From NCBI RefSeq assembly GCF_000230675.1, contig NZ_AGIK01000001.1:496001-560000 (forward strand): DNA of 64,000 nt. Reading direction: 5' to 3'. Of the stretch, positions 8,929 to 17,167 are shown in pieces. This stretch comes from Synechococcus sp. WH 8016 (lineage in GTDB: Bacteria > Cyanobacteriota > Cyanobacteriia > PCC-6307 > Cyanobiaceae). The position numbers were made by a program, and so were the translations under genes. The notes beneath the pieces are model-generated. The model saw only the letters and a program-made list of their open reading frames with translations. It did no database searches and was not told where the DNA came from. Every line of letters starts with the position of its first letter. Positions within the stretch are counted from its first letter, which is position 1.

Positions 8929-9672
8929 TCAAAGAGCAAAGAGAGCGTCGAACTGGTGGTAAGCGGGTTTATCAATCCCGCCACTTTGCAACATCTTTCG
9001 CAGCTCAATAATTTCCCTGCGTTGAGCCACGATAATTTCGCGAGCGAGTCGAAGGATCGTTGGATTCGTGGAGTTTTTGCGCGCTTCGTGGGCCATTTGA
9101 AGGGCACCACCGTGATGCTCGATCATCCCTTCAAGAAACCACTGCACTCTGTTCTTGCGTGTGGGCTTTGTGCCTGACATGCGCATAGCAGCGATCACCT
9201 CTGGGCTCATGCGCACCAGATCGCTCATCGCATTGGGATCGCCATTTAGGCGAAGCACAACTGGATAAATCGGAGCATCCGGATACCAAGCCTTGCGCCA
9301 CTGACGCATCGCTTTGATTTCACGGGCCTGTTCGTCCCAGATGCTGTTTGCTAAAGCGCCTACCCCAGGGGCGCCGATGTTGAAGACGTATTCGCTCATG
9401 CGCAGAGCGCCGGTGTGGTGTTCCACCATTCCGTCGATGAAGCGAAGGTCAAACGTGCTCCCCGCAGGGCCTATTCCATGGTTGTTGTGTGCATGGCTGT
9501 GATGGTCATGACCACTGGACGTCTGCCCTGGAGCATCCTCTTGTTTTGTGGGATCCGGTTGGTGCATCTCATGCCCGTGATGGCCATGGTGATGACGATG
9601 GTCTTGTGCGAGGACCGACGGTGTTGTGCAAACTGCGATTGCGGTCGACGCAAGAGCTAGGAAACGCATCAA
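8929..9672 (-). CDS. His-rich exported DUF305 protein (metal-associated)
   Basis: A 247-residue protein with a signal peptide (MMRFLALASTAIAVCTTPSV, cleavage near LAQ) and then a His-rich segment (HRHHHGHHGHEMH, HDHHSHAHNNH) that should bind Cu or Zn. The DUF305 domain has its duplicated four-helix pattern: FIDGMVEHHTGALRMSE around 80-95 and GMIEHHGGALQMAHEA around 190-205. The paired EHH motifs are the family hallmark. DUF305 proteins often sit with copper-resistance genes, which fits the copper block further right. Confidence 0.88.
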   Translation of the reverse strand: MMRFLALASTAIAVCTTPSVLAQDHRHHHGHHGHEMHQPDPTKQEDAPGQTSSGHDHHSHAHNNHGIGPAGSTFDLRFIDGMVEHHTGALRMSEYVFNIGAPGVGALANSIWDEQAREIKAMRQWRKAWYPDAPIYPVVLRLNGDPNAMSDLVRMSPEVIAAMRMSGTKPTRKNRVQWFLEGMIEHHGGALQMAHEARKNSTNPTILRLAREIIVAQRREIIELRKMLQSGGIDKPAYHQFDALFAL

Positions 9673-9837
9673 CGTTTGGAGTTGTCGTAGAGGTTGGGGA
9701 TGAAATTATCGGGCTTTTTCATCTTCGTTAGGGCTGGTTTCTGAAGCCCAGCAAATTCCCGTCAGCCAGGGCTGAATGCAAACTGAAGATTGGTCTTCAT
9801 GTTCAAGGCTCTCTATCGATAAGGACCGTTAGCGGCC

Positions 9838-10506
9838 TTGACCAGAAAACTCATCGTTGGCAGTGAGGAGTGGTGTGCCCTGCCCGAAATCGGACTCCCT
9901 GCAATCAAAGCGCGGGTTGATTCTGGTGCCGCTACGTCCTCCCTTCATGCCTTCAACATCGTGCCGTTTCAACGCGATGGGGAGTGCTGGATCAGTTTTG
10001 AAGTGCACCCCCTTCAAAACGACCGTTCGGTGGTGGTTCGCCATGAGGCTCCTGTGCTGGAGCAGCGCGGTGTCCGCAACACCAGTGGCATCACAGAAAC
10101 CCGCTATGTGATTCGCGAGCAATTGGTGCTCGGTGAACAGAGTTGGCCCATCGAATTAACCCTGTCCAACCGGGATGCCATGGGGTACCGGATGCTGCTG
10201 GGGCGTCAGGCCATGGTGGGGAGGGTCTTGGTGGATCCAGAGGGGAGCCTTCAACTCGGGGAGGTTCCGTCGGCTCAACTGGAAGAGATGTATCCCCGTT
10301 GCGAACCGAACGAAACGGTTTGCGCATTGCTCTCTTGGCTTCAGACCCGCAGCTGTACAGCAACCGTCGACTTCTGGAAGCCGGCGAGGAAAGGGGGCAT
10401 CGAATGGAATTCCTCAATATCAAACAGTGTTATGTGCGCCTCGATCCGCAGAATCCCGAGATTCACTATCGAGGCGGAAATGTCGTGGAGAGGATCGATG
10501 CAGTGA
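9838..10506 (+). CDS. RimB-like retropepsin-type protease, frame-broken into rimK
   Basis: The first 140 residues match the small RimB / 'ATP-dependent zinc protease' family (retropepsin fold): VDSGAATSSLHAF holds the catalytic-type DSGA motif, followed by VVVRHEAPV, IELTLSNRDAMGYRMLLGRQ and a VDP ending. RimB-type proteases act with RimK in trimming or adding glutamates on ribosomal protein S6. The family should end near 10260-10300, but this frame runs on to 10506 over the start of rimK and gives meaningless residues there. Adding one C to the CCCC run at 10294-10297 would join the two in frame, so this is either a broken fusion, a frameshift site, or a sequencing slip. Confidence 0.75.
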   Translation: MTRKLIVGSEEWCALPEIGLPAIKARVDSGAATSSLHAFNIVPFQRDGECWISFEVHPLQNDRSVVVRHEAPVLEQRGVRNTSGITETRYVIREQLVLGEQSWPIELTLSNRDAMGYRMLLGRQAMVGRVLVDPEGSLQLGEVPSAQLEEMYPRCEPNETVCALLSWLQTRSCTATVDFWKPARKGGIEWNSSISNSVMCASIRRIPRFTIEAEMSWRGSMQ

Positions 10507-11234
10507 TCCCACGCATTCGCCCCAGTGTCACTTTTTACGGCTGTGCGATTACCCGACAATTCGAGGCCATGGGCATCCGCGTGCTGAATGCCGCGGAACC
10601 GATCAAGCGCTCTCGCGACAAACTACGGGCGTCTCAGCTCTTCGTACGCCATGGCTTGAGCATGCCTGTGACTGGCTTTGCCAGTTCCCCCTTAGACACC
10701 AAAGATCTGATCAAGATGGTTGGTGGAGCACCACTGATCCTCAAGCTGTTGGAGGGAGCCCAGGGCCGTGGAGTCGTTCTTGCCGAGACACAAAAGGCAG
10801 CTGAGAGTGTGATCAATGCCATGAAAAGCCTCAACGCCAACCTGCTGGTGCAGGAATTCATCAAGGAGGCAGGAGGGAAGGATCTGCGCTGTTTTGTGAT
10901 CGGCGGCAAACTCATTTCGGCCATTGAGCGCACGGCTGCCGTTGGAGATTTTCGTTCGAACATCCATCAGGGGGGTTCGGCTCAAGCTGTGCGAGTCCGA
11001 CCTGAAGAGCGCAAGCTTGCCGTTGCAGCAACCAGGGCACTCGGTCTGGATGTCGCTGGGGTCGACATCATCCGCTCGGAACGAGGTCCCTTGTTGCTGG
11101 AGGTGAACTCCAGCCCTGGGTTGGAGGGCATCGAAACCGCTACTGAAAAGGATCTCGCCGGAGCGATGATCCAGGAGATTGAGCGGAAACTGGGTTGGAC
11201 GCGCTCGCTTCTGAGCGATTCTTTAGCGGCTTGA
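10320..11234 (+). CDS. rimK: RimK-type alpha-L-glutamate ligase (ATP-grasp)
   Basis: From the TTG at 10320 the 304-residue product aligns along its whole length with E. coli RimK, which adds glutamates to the C-terminus of ribosomal protein S6. Recognisable stretches are RIALLASDPQLYS at the N-terminus, VIPRIRPSVTFYG, VGGAPLILKLLEGAQGRGVV (ATP-grasp lysines), GDFRSNIHQGG and LLLEVNSSPGLEGIE (metal-binding end). The frame stays open upstream of 10320 inside the RimB-like gene, which is in another frame. Translation may therefore start internally or come from a once-fused reading frame. Confidence 0.9.
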   Translation: MRIALLASDPQLYSNRRLLEAGEERGHRMEFLNIKQCYVRLDPQNPEIHYRGGNVVERIDAVIPRIRPSVTFYGCAITRQFEAMGIRVLNAAEPIKRSRDKLRASQLFVRHGLSMPVTGFASSPLDTKDLIKMVGGAPLILKLLEGAQGRGVVLAETQKAAESVINAMKSLNANLLVQEFIKEAGGKDLRCFVIGGKLISAIERTAAVGDFRSNIHQGGSAQAVRVRPEERKLAVAATRALGLDVAGVDIIRSERGPLLLEVNSSPGLEGIETATEKDLAGAMIQEIERKLGWTRSLLSDSLAA

Positions 11235-11334
11235 TGGTGTTACGGCTGCCAGGGAGGAGAACCGCCCTTCCTCAAAAGAGAGACAACCATTACAGTTTGT
11301 AACGAGGGGCTTCGGTGGAACGGAGAGCCTTTAT

Positions 11335-11361
11335 GGGAGGGGTTAGACGCCCTCCTTTTTT
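11335..11361 (+). terminator. Hairpin array, copy A
   Basis: GGGAGGGG / GCCCTCC stem, six-base loop, then six T. First of four terminator-like hairpins spaced about 110-140 bases apart after rimK. It may also end the rimK transcript, 100 bases after its stop. Confidence 0.65.
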
Positions 11362-11447
11362 GTGTCCGCAAAGGGGCACAGCGTGAGGACAACAGCAAAC
11401 TCCGCCGCCATGATTAGGGAGGAAGCGGTGCTGGATGCTCGCTGAAA

Positions 11448-11477
11448 AGGGCAGTCGGGAGGACCGCTCTTTTTTTA
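11448..11477 (+). terminator. Hairpin array, copy B
   Basis: Stem AGGGCAGTC / GACCGCTCT (two GU pairs) then T7-ATG. The upstream flank CTCGCTGAAAAG is shared with the terminator at 5120, so the two sites are related by duplication. Confidence 0.65.
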
Positions 11478-11574
11478 TGCCTTCTAAATAAAAATGGGTA
11501 TGTATCTCTAGCGACATCAGTCCCGTCACTCGCTTGTATTGACACGGGTCGGGTGTTGGGGAACCCCTATCCGT

Positions 11575-11609
11575 AAGACGGTCGACGGAGAATACGACCG
11601 TCTTTTTTA
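11575..11609 (+). terminator. Hairpin array, copy C
   Basis: Perfect 10-bp stem AAGACGGTCG / CGACCGTCTT followed by more T and ATG. The preceding 80 bases contain GGGTATGTATCTCTAGCGAC, matching the leader before the terminator at 5251. No protein-coding frame fits between copies B and C. Confidence 0.75.
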
Positions 11610-11711
11610 TGGAGGCCTGGCCTCAGACACATTTGGAAGGAGTTTGCTGAAGCTTCAGTCGTATCTGCATGGCTTGTTGGGCCGATCATCAAGAGGTCAA
11701 AACAAGACACC

Positions 11712-11740
11712 ATGGGAGGAGTGAGAGACCTCCCATTTTT
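11712..11740 (+). terminator. Hairpin array, copy D
   Basis: Perfect 8-bp stem ATGGGAGG / CCTCCCAT, nine-base loop, T5 then ATG. Last of the four regularly spaced hairpins. Confidence 0.7.
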
Positions 11741-12012
11741 ATGCGCTTCGACCAATGAGCGCTGGTCTTTTGCCATGACCAAGATGATCACTCGCCAATC
11801 GCATTCAAAGCCAAGGGCTTCAAGCAGGCAATTTGAGAGATTCAGGCTCAGATGACGCTTCAAGCAACATTTAGGGCCCGGATTAAGCAGTAGGACCTCA
11901 AAGAACAGAGAAAGTAATCCACTAAGCACAAAGTCCTAGGAACTATTTATTTCGCAATCATTAACTTGCCATCAAATAAAAACCGTTGTAATCATTTCTC
12001 AGCCGGATTAAA

Positions 12013-12204
12013 ATGATGAGGGCATTTAAAAATGAACACGACTGTGAATCAATCACAGAACGATGGGAAGCGGTAGACGCTTACCTTGAATGCGTCACAA
12101 GTTGTGGGCTTTACGATGGCGTCTGCGTCACGACCTGCATCACCAAACATCTTGAACCGGGAACGGAATTAAAAGACGAAGTGAAATTCGAACGCAAGTA
12201 TTAA
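12013..12204 (+). CDS. Small four-Cys protein, 63 aa
   Basis: A 63-residue soluble protein whose centre carries two paired-Cys motifs: CVTSCGLYDGVC and TTCITKHLEPG. The spacing suggests a small metal site or two disulfides in a helical hairpin. I believe similar proteins are common in marine picocyanobacteria, but have no named family. It starts MMRAFKNEHDCESITERW; either Met could be used. Its TAA overlaps the stop codon of the converging small membrane protein. Confidence 0.65.
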   Translation: MMRAFKNEHDCESITERWEAVDAYLECVTSCGLYDGVCVTTCITKHLEPGTELKDEVKFERKY

Positions 12205-12320
12205 TGCTTATCGTGATTTCCCAGTTGGCAGGCTTGATGGGTCTCCGCGTAGGAAATCCATGTCATCCCAGCGATCAAGACGATTAGAGCAAACGTTCCA
12301 AACCAATTAACTGCAAGCAT
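12201..12320 (-). CDS. Single-pass membrane microprotein, 39 aa
   Basis: ATG at 12320 opens a 39-residue frame: MLAVNWFGTFALIVLIAGMT is one transmembrane helix, followed by WISYAETHQACQLGNHDKH with a Cys and three His. A GGTGAG ribosome-binding site stands six bases upstream. The stop overlaps the stop of the opposite gene. The size and one-helix design resemble the small membrane proteins of photosynthetic or respiratory complexes. No family is recognised. Confidence 0.55.
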   Translation of the reverse strand: MLAVNWFGTFALIVLIAGMTWISYAETHQACQLGNHDKH

Positions 12321-12602
12321 AATTACTCACCTTCTCCACTAAATTAATTAAAGCATAGGTTGGGCTTATTTTCAATGAATTCATAACAAATCAGTGTTCT
12401 TTTAAATAATCAAGACCGAAGCCACATGCCACCCTATTTTCATAAAAAGAGGATCGCCAACATTCCTTCTCGACCACGGCTGGTGTTTGGTGATGGGTGA
12501 TGGGGATCACAAGGCCAGGCTGCACGGCTGTCGCTGACAACAGCGCGATCGCATGTTCCCGATTGGTTTGATTCAAAGCGGGCTTCGCTATAAAGGAGTA
12601 CT
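12321..12602. other. Intergenic region upstream of the riboswitch
   Basis: About 280 bases containing the hupE promoter. A minus-strand frame (12391-12672) is open through here and reads partly protein-like, but its N-terminal third lies antisense to the cobalamin riboswitch. I do not count it as a gene. Confidence 0.35.
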
Positions 12603-12729
12603 CGGTTCCGGTGGTGATCAGCTGCTGGAGGAAACGGGGAAAGTCTGGTGAAAGTCCAGCACTGTCCCGCAACTGTGAAGCGACCCGTCCTGATTTTCAG
12701 GTTGGTCGTCAGTCAGAACGCCCGCCGTG
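12603..12729 (+). promoter_or_regulatory. Cobalamin riboswitch
   Basis: The conserved B12 elements appear in order: GGTTCCGGTGG at the 5' side, GGGGAAAGTCTGGTGAAAGT, CCAGCACTGTCCCGCAACTG, GTGAAGCGACCCG, and the closing GTCAGTCAGAACGCCCGCC. The element ends 22 bases before the TTG start of the HupE-type gene, so ligand binding probably masks translation initiation. It points to cobalt or cobalamin as what the downstream protein handles. Confidence 0.93.
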
Positions 12730-12751
12730 TTTGTTCGACGAGGATCGATTT

Positions 12752-13381
12752 TTGAATTCATCAATCAAACAGCTCAGACCAGCTCTTTCAGTGCTGCTAG
12801 GTGGTTTGACCTTGGCCATGGCTGGATCTCCAGCCCTGGCCCATCATCCCTTTGCCATGCCTGAAGGCGGCCAGATGACTTGGCTGCAGGGCTTGCTGAG
12901 TGGAATCGGTCACCCGCTTCTGGGCCCAGACCATCTGCTCTTTCTTGTGGCGATCGCCCTTGTGAGCTGGGAACGACCCCGTCGTTGGCTGCTGCCGATG
13001 TTGGCTCTTGGGCTGATCGGTAGCGGAGTGGCGCAAGTTGTGCCCCTCTCCGAGAGTCTTACGCCGTGGGCTGAGGCCGCTGTATCGCTAACCCTCGTGC
13101 TTGAAGGTCTTGTGATTTTGGGGAGGTTGCCCTTGATCACGCTGTTGCCGGCGATTGCTCTGCACGGCTACCTGCTGGGTGGAACCATCGTGGGGGCCGA
13201 ACCCACGCCTCTTCTGGCCTATGGCCTTGGTTTGCTGGTAGCTCAAGGGGCACTGCTCTTGGCTGCTACATCCTTGTCACGGGAGCTTCAAGGCTGGCTG
13301 GGAGAACGCAATCGCCAGCTCCTGGCAGCGGTCTGGATCGGAATTGGCTCAGCATTTGCCTGGTCCATTCTCATCCCCTGA
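12752..13381 (+). CDS. HupE/UreJ-family membrane protein, probable cobalt transporter
   Basis: TTG at 12752, preceded by GAGGA, starts a 209-residue protein. After a signal-like first segment (LRPALSVLLGGLTLAMAGSP, then ALAHHPF) it has the family's HPLLGPDHLLFL motif, whose His and Asp bind the metal, and five or six further helices. HupE/UreJ proteins move nickel or cobalt. The cobalamin riboswitch directly ahead argues for cobalt supply to B12 synthesis here. A hairpin terminator follows 15 bases after the stop, so the gene is monocistronic. Confidence 0.9.
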   Translation: MNSSIKQLRPALSVLLGGLTLAMAGSPALAHHPFAMPEGGQMTWLQGLLSGIGHPLLGPDHLLFLVAIALVSWERPRRWLLPMLALGLIGSGVAQVVPLSESLTPWAEAAVSLTLVLEGLVILGRLPLITLLPAIALHGYLLGGTIVGAEPTPLLAYGLGLLVAQGALLLAATSLSRELQGWLGERNRQLLAAVWIGIGSAFAWSILIP

Positions 13382-13395
13382 CCCTCACGCTCAAA

Positions 13396-13425
13396 AGCCA
13401 GCCTTGAAAGGCTGGTTGTTTGACC
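13396..13425 (+). terminator. Terminator-like hairpin after hupE
   Basis: Stem AGCCAGCC / GGCTGGTT with a six-base loop, then GTTTG. It is likely to end the riboswitch-hupE transcript; the T-tract is short. Confidence 0.55.
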
Positions 13426-13435
13426 GTTGCTTTCA

Positions 13436-13469
13436 AGAGGCTGGAGACGAGATCTCCGGACTCTTTTTA
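13436..13469 (+). terminator. Second hairpin with T-tract
   Basis: Stem CTGGAGA / TCTCCGG extended by GAG/CTC, followed by T5-ATG. The T-tract-ATG ending is the same as in the hairpin arrays at 5.1 and 11.4 kb. Confidence 0.55.
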
Positions 13470-13611
13470 TGTGTGAGCGTCTCTGAGACTGTCCAAACAA
13501 GCAGAAAAACTCAGAGACAATGTATTGAGTGCTCTTTAGAATTAACAGATATTAATTAGGCACAAAGGGTTATTTAAAGGAATTCATCATCAACCCATAG
13601 GTTTAAACAAC

Positions 13612-14607
13612 ATGGTGATTCACCCCAGCCGACAGCTGCCACAGGATCTGCGAATCTGCCTGGCGAAGGCTGGATTGCCTGCCCTCATGACCGTGGCCAG
13701 GCTGCATGGCAAGCCATCAGAGCGAGCCCTTGCCGGTATCCGGGGAATCCGCGATCACCTGCTCAACGTTGACCTCGATCTAACCTCACTGCCAAGCCTG
13801 GAACCGGAGGCGATCGCCGCCGCCATTCGTTGCTGCGATTCGGATCCTGAATGGAGAGAACGAATCCTGCGGGGCATGACGCTAATTGCGATGTTCGACG
13901 GTCCCCCCAGCCCAGAGGCTCTTGAGCTGTTGGAGCAGACAGCCACGGCCTTCCAAGTGGATCCCAGGCCCGTGAACAGCTATCGCAACGTGATGGAGGG
14001 GCATCTTCTGGCGCTGCGCTTCGACATCATGCGCCGGGGCTTCATACGGCAAGCCCTTGAGGCCACGATTAAGGCCGGTGGCTTCTCGGTTTTGACGGCA
14101 ACACTCAAGGTGTTGAGTGGCCATGAGGACCGGGCCATGCGCGAACGGTTTGAAGGTCTGAAGAGCTATCCAGCAGGCAGCTTCGGCAAGGCCTATGCCG
14201 ACTTCATCGAGATCAACCAATTCGATTTTCCGGGAACACCGGGGGGACCACCTCCCCCGGTGTTCAGGCACGACTGTTGCCATGTGCTCGGCGGATACGG
14301 CACCACGGCTGCGGAGGAAGGCGCTGTGGTGGGCTTCCAGGCGGGATTTGAAGGGCTCGATCCTTTCGACGTCATCCTGTTCGTGATGGCGGAATTCGAA
14401 CTGGGGATTGGTGTTTCACCGTTCATTCCTGGTGAATGGCATCAGCTGGATCCGGACCGGATCTTTGCCGGCCTCGACCATGGCAGCCATGTCTCCTGCA
14501 ATTTGATTAAGGACATCAATCCATGGACTCACTTCGCCGACCCGCTCGAAGACGTGCGGCAACGGTTTTCGATCCCTGCTCGCGGACGAGCGCCCGAATA
14601 TCCCTAG
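13612..14607 (+). CDS. Protein with COQ4-like metal motif and TerB-like front
   Basis: A 331-residue soluble protein. The N-terminal third resembles a helical TerB-like domain (EWRERILRGMTLIAMFDGPP). The C-terminal part has RHDCCHVLGGYGTTAAEEG, fitting the H-D-x-x-H-(11)-E zinc motif of COQ4, the ubiquinone-pathway factor, followed by a FQAGFEGL segment. Cyanobacteria make plastoquinone rather than ubiquinone, so a lipid or quinone role is only a guess. A long leader separates it from hupE, and phoH follows 170 bases later on the same strand. Confidence 0.6.
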   Translation: MVIHPSRQLPQDLRICLAKAGLPALMTVARLHGKPSERALAGIRGIRDHLLNVDLDLTSLPSLEPEAIAAAIRCCDSDPEWRERILRGMTLIAMFDGPPSPEALELLEQTATAFQVDPRPVNSYRNVMEGHLLALRFDIMRRGFIRQALEATIKAGGFSVLTATLKVLSGHEDRAMRERFEGLKSYPAGSFGKAYADFIEINQFDFPGTPGGPPPPVFRHDCCHVLGGYGTTAAEEGAVVGFQAGFEGLDPFDVILFVMAEFELGIGVSPFIPGEWHQLDPDRIFAGLDHGSHVSCNLIKDINPWTHFADPLEDVRQRFSIPARGRAPEYP

Positions 14608-14778
14608 GGGGAACAGGAGCAGCGTGTTTTCTAGACCTATCAAATGAACAGAGTTAATCAACAGAATTCGATCTGGATATGACGCATCAAAACCTTGTGA
14701 AGGGATCCATTAATTGCAACCGGTGAAGTCCTGGTAAGCAAAGCGTTCCCTCTGTTTTTTGCGATCTAGGTTGAAAAC

Positions 14779-16188
14779 ATGGAAGGGAAGAGGTTTGTCG
14801 TGAACAAAAAAGTCGTTGTCCTCGATACCAATGTTCTCCTGCATGATCCAGAGGCGCCCAAGAGCTTTGGGGCCGATCGCATCGTGCTGCCGATTCAGGT
14901 GATCGAGGAAATTGATCGGTTCAAGCGTGATCCCTCTGAAAAGGGGCGGAATTCCCGTCGTGTAGCTCGACTGCTCGATGGTCTGCGTGAGCGGGGCAAC
15001 CTCGCTGATGGTGTTCCATTAACGCCGGACGGTGAAGGAACCCTGGAAGTGGCCTTTTGTCGGGCTGAAACCTTGGCTCAGTTGCCACCGGAATTGCGGG
15101 GTGGCGGGGGTGACAACAACATCCTGGCTGTGGCGTTGGAACAGATGCGGGCGAAGGGCTTGAGCGAGCCACCCGAGGTGGTGTTGATCACCAAAGACAC
15201 CAATCTGCGCATCAAGGCGGATGCCGTGGGTCTGGCCGCCCAGGATTACTCCAACGACAAGGTGGCGATCTCCGATCTCTATCCAGGGGCCAGGGGCGTC
15301 AAGGTCTCCGCTGATGTGATCGATGAGCTGCACCAAAAGGGTCGCCTTTCGGTGAAAGCGCTGCCAGCGGATGTGGTGGCGTCTTTGCAACCCAATGAGG
15401 GCCTCACCCTGATCGATCGCGACAGCGCAGACCACACCTTTTTGGCACGTCATCGCGGCAATTCAGGAGACGTGGAACCACTGGTTTGGCTCAAACGCGC
15501 CCGTCTTGGTCGCCTAAAGCCGCGGAATCGCGAACAGAATTTCGCCCTCGACTTGCTTCTGGATCCCTCCGTTGAGCTGGTCACGCTTGTCGGTAAGGCC
15601 GGCACCGGTAAAACCCTGCTGGCGATCGCTGCTGGCTTGCATCAGGTTGCTGATCAACATCTTTATGCCCGCCTATTGGTGACCCGTCCCCCGATCTCCT
15701 TAGGCAAAGAGATTGGCTTTTTGCCAGGTTCCCTGGAAGAAAAACTTGCTCCTTGGATGCAACCCATCGTGGACAACCTTGATTTCCTTACGGGGGATGC
15801 GATGAGCAATGAGCCGAAGGATGATCGCCGCCGCCATGGTGGTGGGCCGAAAAGCTCCTGGGCTGACCTTCGCGAGATGGGGCTTCTAGAAGTGGAAGCA
15901 ATCAATTACATCCGCGGTCGCTCGATTCCCCATCAATTCATGGTGGTGGATGAAGCGCAAAATCTCACCCCGCATGAGGTGAAAACGATCGTGACGCGTG
16001 TTGGGGAAGGAACCAAGATCGTGTTCACCGGTGACCCGTATCAAATTGACAATCCCTACGTGGATGCCGAGAGCAACGGCCTTACTTGGCTCGCTGAACG
16101 CTTAAAAGGTCAGACCCTCGTGGGCCACATGACCCTGACGCGGGGAGAACGCAGTGCCCTTGCTGAATTGGCAGCAAATATGTTGTAA
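14779..16188 (+). CDS. PhoH-family protein: PIN domain plus P-loop ATPase
   Basis: The 469-residue product begins with a PIN nuclease domain (VVVLDTNVLLHDP, with later conserved acids in GGGGDNNI and ITKDTNLR) and ends with a PhoH ATPase. The ATPase has Walker A VGKAGTGKTLLA, Walker B FMVVDEAQN and VFTGDPYQID. PIN-PhoH proteins combine RNase and helicase activity. A GTG at 14800, with a good GGAAGAGG-type site just upstream, gives MNKKVVVLDTN and may be the true start. The LOG-family gene follows 14 bases after the stop, likely in one operon. Confidence 0.92.
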   Translation: MEGKRFVVNKKVVVLDTNVLLHDPEAPKSFGADRIVLPIQVIEEIDRFKRDPSEKGRNSRRVARLLDGLRERGNLADGVPLTPDGEGTLEVAFCRAETLAQLPPELRGGGGDNNILAVALEQMRAKGLSEPPEVVLITKDTNLRIKADAVGLAAQDYSNDKVAISDLYPGARGVKVSADVIDELHQKGRLSVKALPADVVASLQPNEGLTLIDRDSADHTFLARHRGNSGDVEPLVWLKRARLGRLKPRNREQNFALDLLLDPSVELVTLVGKAGTGKTLLAIAAGLHQVADQHLYARLLVTRPPISLGKEIGFLPGSLEEKLAPWMQPIVDNLDFLTGDAMSNEPKDDRRRHGGGPKSSWADLREMGLLEVEAINYIRGRSIPHQFMVVDEAQNLTPHEVKTIVTRVGEGTKIVFTGDPYQIDNPYVDAESNGLTWLAERLKGQTLVGHMTLTRGERSALAELAANML

Positions 16189-16202
16189 CGCCCGTACCAA
16201 GC

Positions 16203-17108
16203 ATGAAATCAGACGCGATTGATTCCACGTGGCCCAGTGATGATCCAACCCGGGTGGCTGACAACCTTCAGCAAATCATCCACTCGGACACCTATCGGCT
16301 CGCGCATCAGGATCTTGCTCTTCTCAACACGTCCTCAATGCGTGGCGTGAGGATGTTGCTTGAAATCAGCAAGCCTGAGCTTCACTTTGAAGAGATTGGC
16401 ATCTCCTCCACCATCATCGTCTTTGGGGGCGCACGCCTCAAGGAACGATCAGCAGCAGAAGCCCATCTTGAGAAGGCAATCAGGGAGCTTGATACGGATC
16501 CAAACTCCAAACAATTGCAGCGAAAAGTGAGCCGTGCCAAAAATCTTTTGGAGCTGTCGCCCTTTTACGATGCGGCGAGGGAATTCGCTTTTTTAGCCTC
16601 ACGTTTTGGTCAATCAGACACCAGCACAAGGCCTTGCTGTTCCTCCCATGTGATTGTGACCGGCGGCGGTCCTGGCATCATGGAAGCCGCTAATCGTGGA
16701 GCCTTTGATGCGGGTTGCCGCTCGATTGGACTCAACATTGAACTCCCACACGAACAAAATCCCAATCCCTATATCACTCCTGAGCTCTGCTTTAAATTTA
16801 ATTATTTTGCACTGCGCAAATTTCACTTTGTAATGCGTGCCGTTGGCGCTGTGTTATTCCCAGGTGGGTACGGAACACTCGATGAACTTTTTGAGGTCTT
16901 AACGCTGCGTCAGGTAGGAACTCAACATGCCATGCCGATCATTCTGTTTGGAAAAGATTATTGGACGCGCCTGATCGACTTTGAATACATGGCTGATTCA
17001 GGGCTGATTGATGATCAGGATCTTGACTTAATCCAGTTTGCAGACACAGCGACGGAAGCTTGGGATCTCCTGCGAAATCATCCTCCTCAACCGTCATCAA
17101 CGGCCTAG
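16203..17108 (+). CDS. LOG-family (TIGR00730) protein
   Basis: A 301-residue protein of the Lonely Guy family, annotated historically as lysine decarboxylase and including cytokinin-nucleotide phosphoribohydrolases. Defining motifs are GGGPGIMEAANRGAFDAG and PGGYGTLDELFEVLT. The N-terminal 130 residues contain a helical extension before the Rossmann core, as in the longer bacterial (type II) members. It is coupled to phoH. Confidence 0.9.
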   Translation: MKSDAIDSTWPSDDPTRVADNLQQIIHSDTYRLAHQDLALLNTSSMRGVRMLLEISKPELHFEEIGISSTIIVFGGARLKERSAAEAHLEKAIRELDTDPNSKQLQRKVSRAKNLLELSPFYDAAREFAFLASRFGQSDTSTRPCCSSHVIVTGGGPGIMEAANRGAFDAGCRSIGLNIELPHEQNPNPYITPELCFKFNYFALRKFHFVMRAVGAVLFPGGYGTLDELFEVLTLRQVGTQHAMPIILFGKDYWTRLIDFEYMADSGLIDDQDLDLIQFADTATEAWDLLRNHPPQPSSTA

Positions 17109-17167
17109 CTAGCAAGCACCGTTGTGGTCAAACCGGCAGACAGCGCGTGGCGCGTAAAAAATCCTGC

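Larger units (their letters stand above)
11290..11740 (+). ncRNA. Putative tandem small-RNA array
   Basis: Four units, each a 70-100 base leader ending in a strong intrinsic terminator with a T-tract-ATG tail, occupy this stretch, and there is no plausible protein. Related units occur at 5.04-5.29 kb. The arrangement is what duplicated small RNA genes look like. I cannot match it to a named cyanobacterial RNA family (Yfr types were considered), and promoters were not identified. Confidence 0.45.

Noticed and set aside
12391-12672. A 93-codon minus-strand frame
   Set aside because: Its N-terminal part is antisense to the cobalamin riboswitch. The C-terminal part reads plausibly, so a shorter gene is not fully excluded, but there is no start codon with support.
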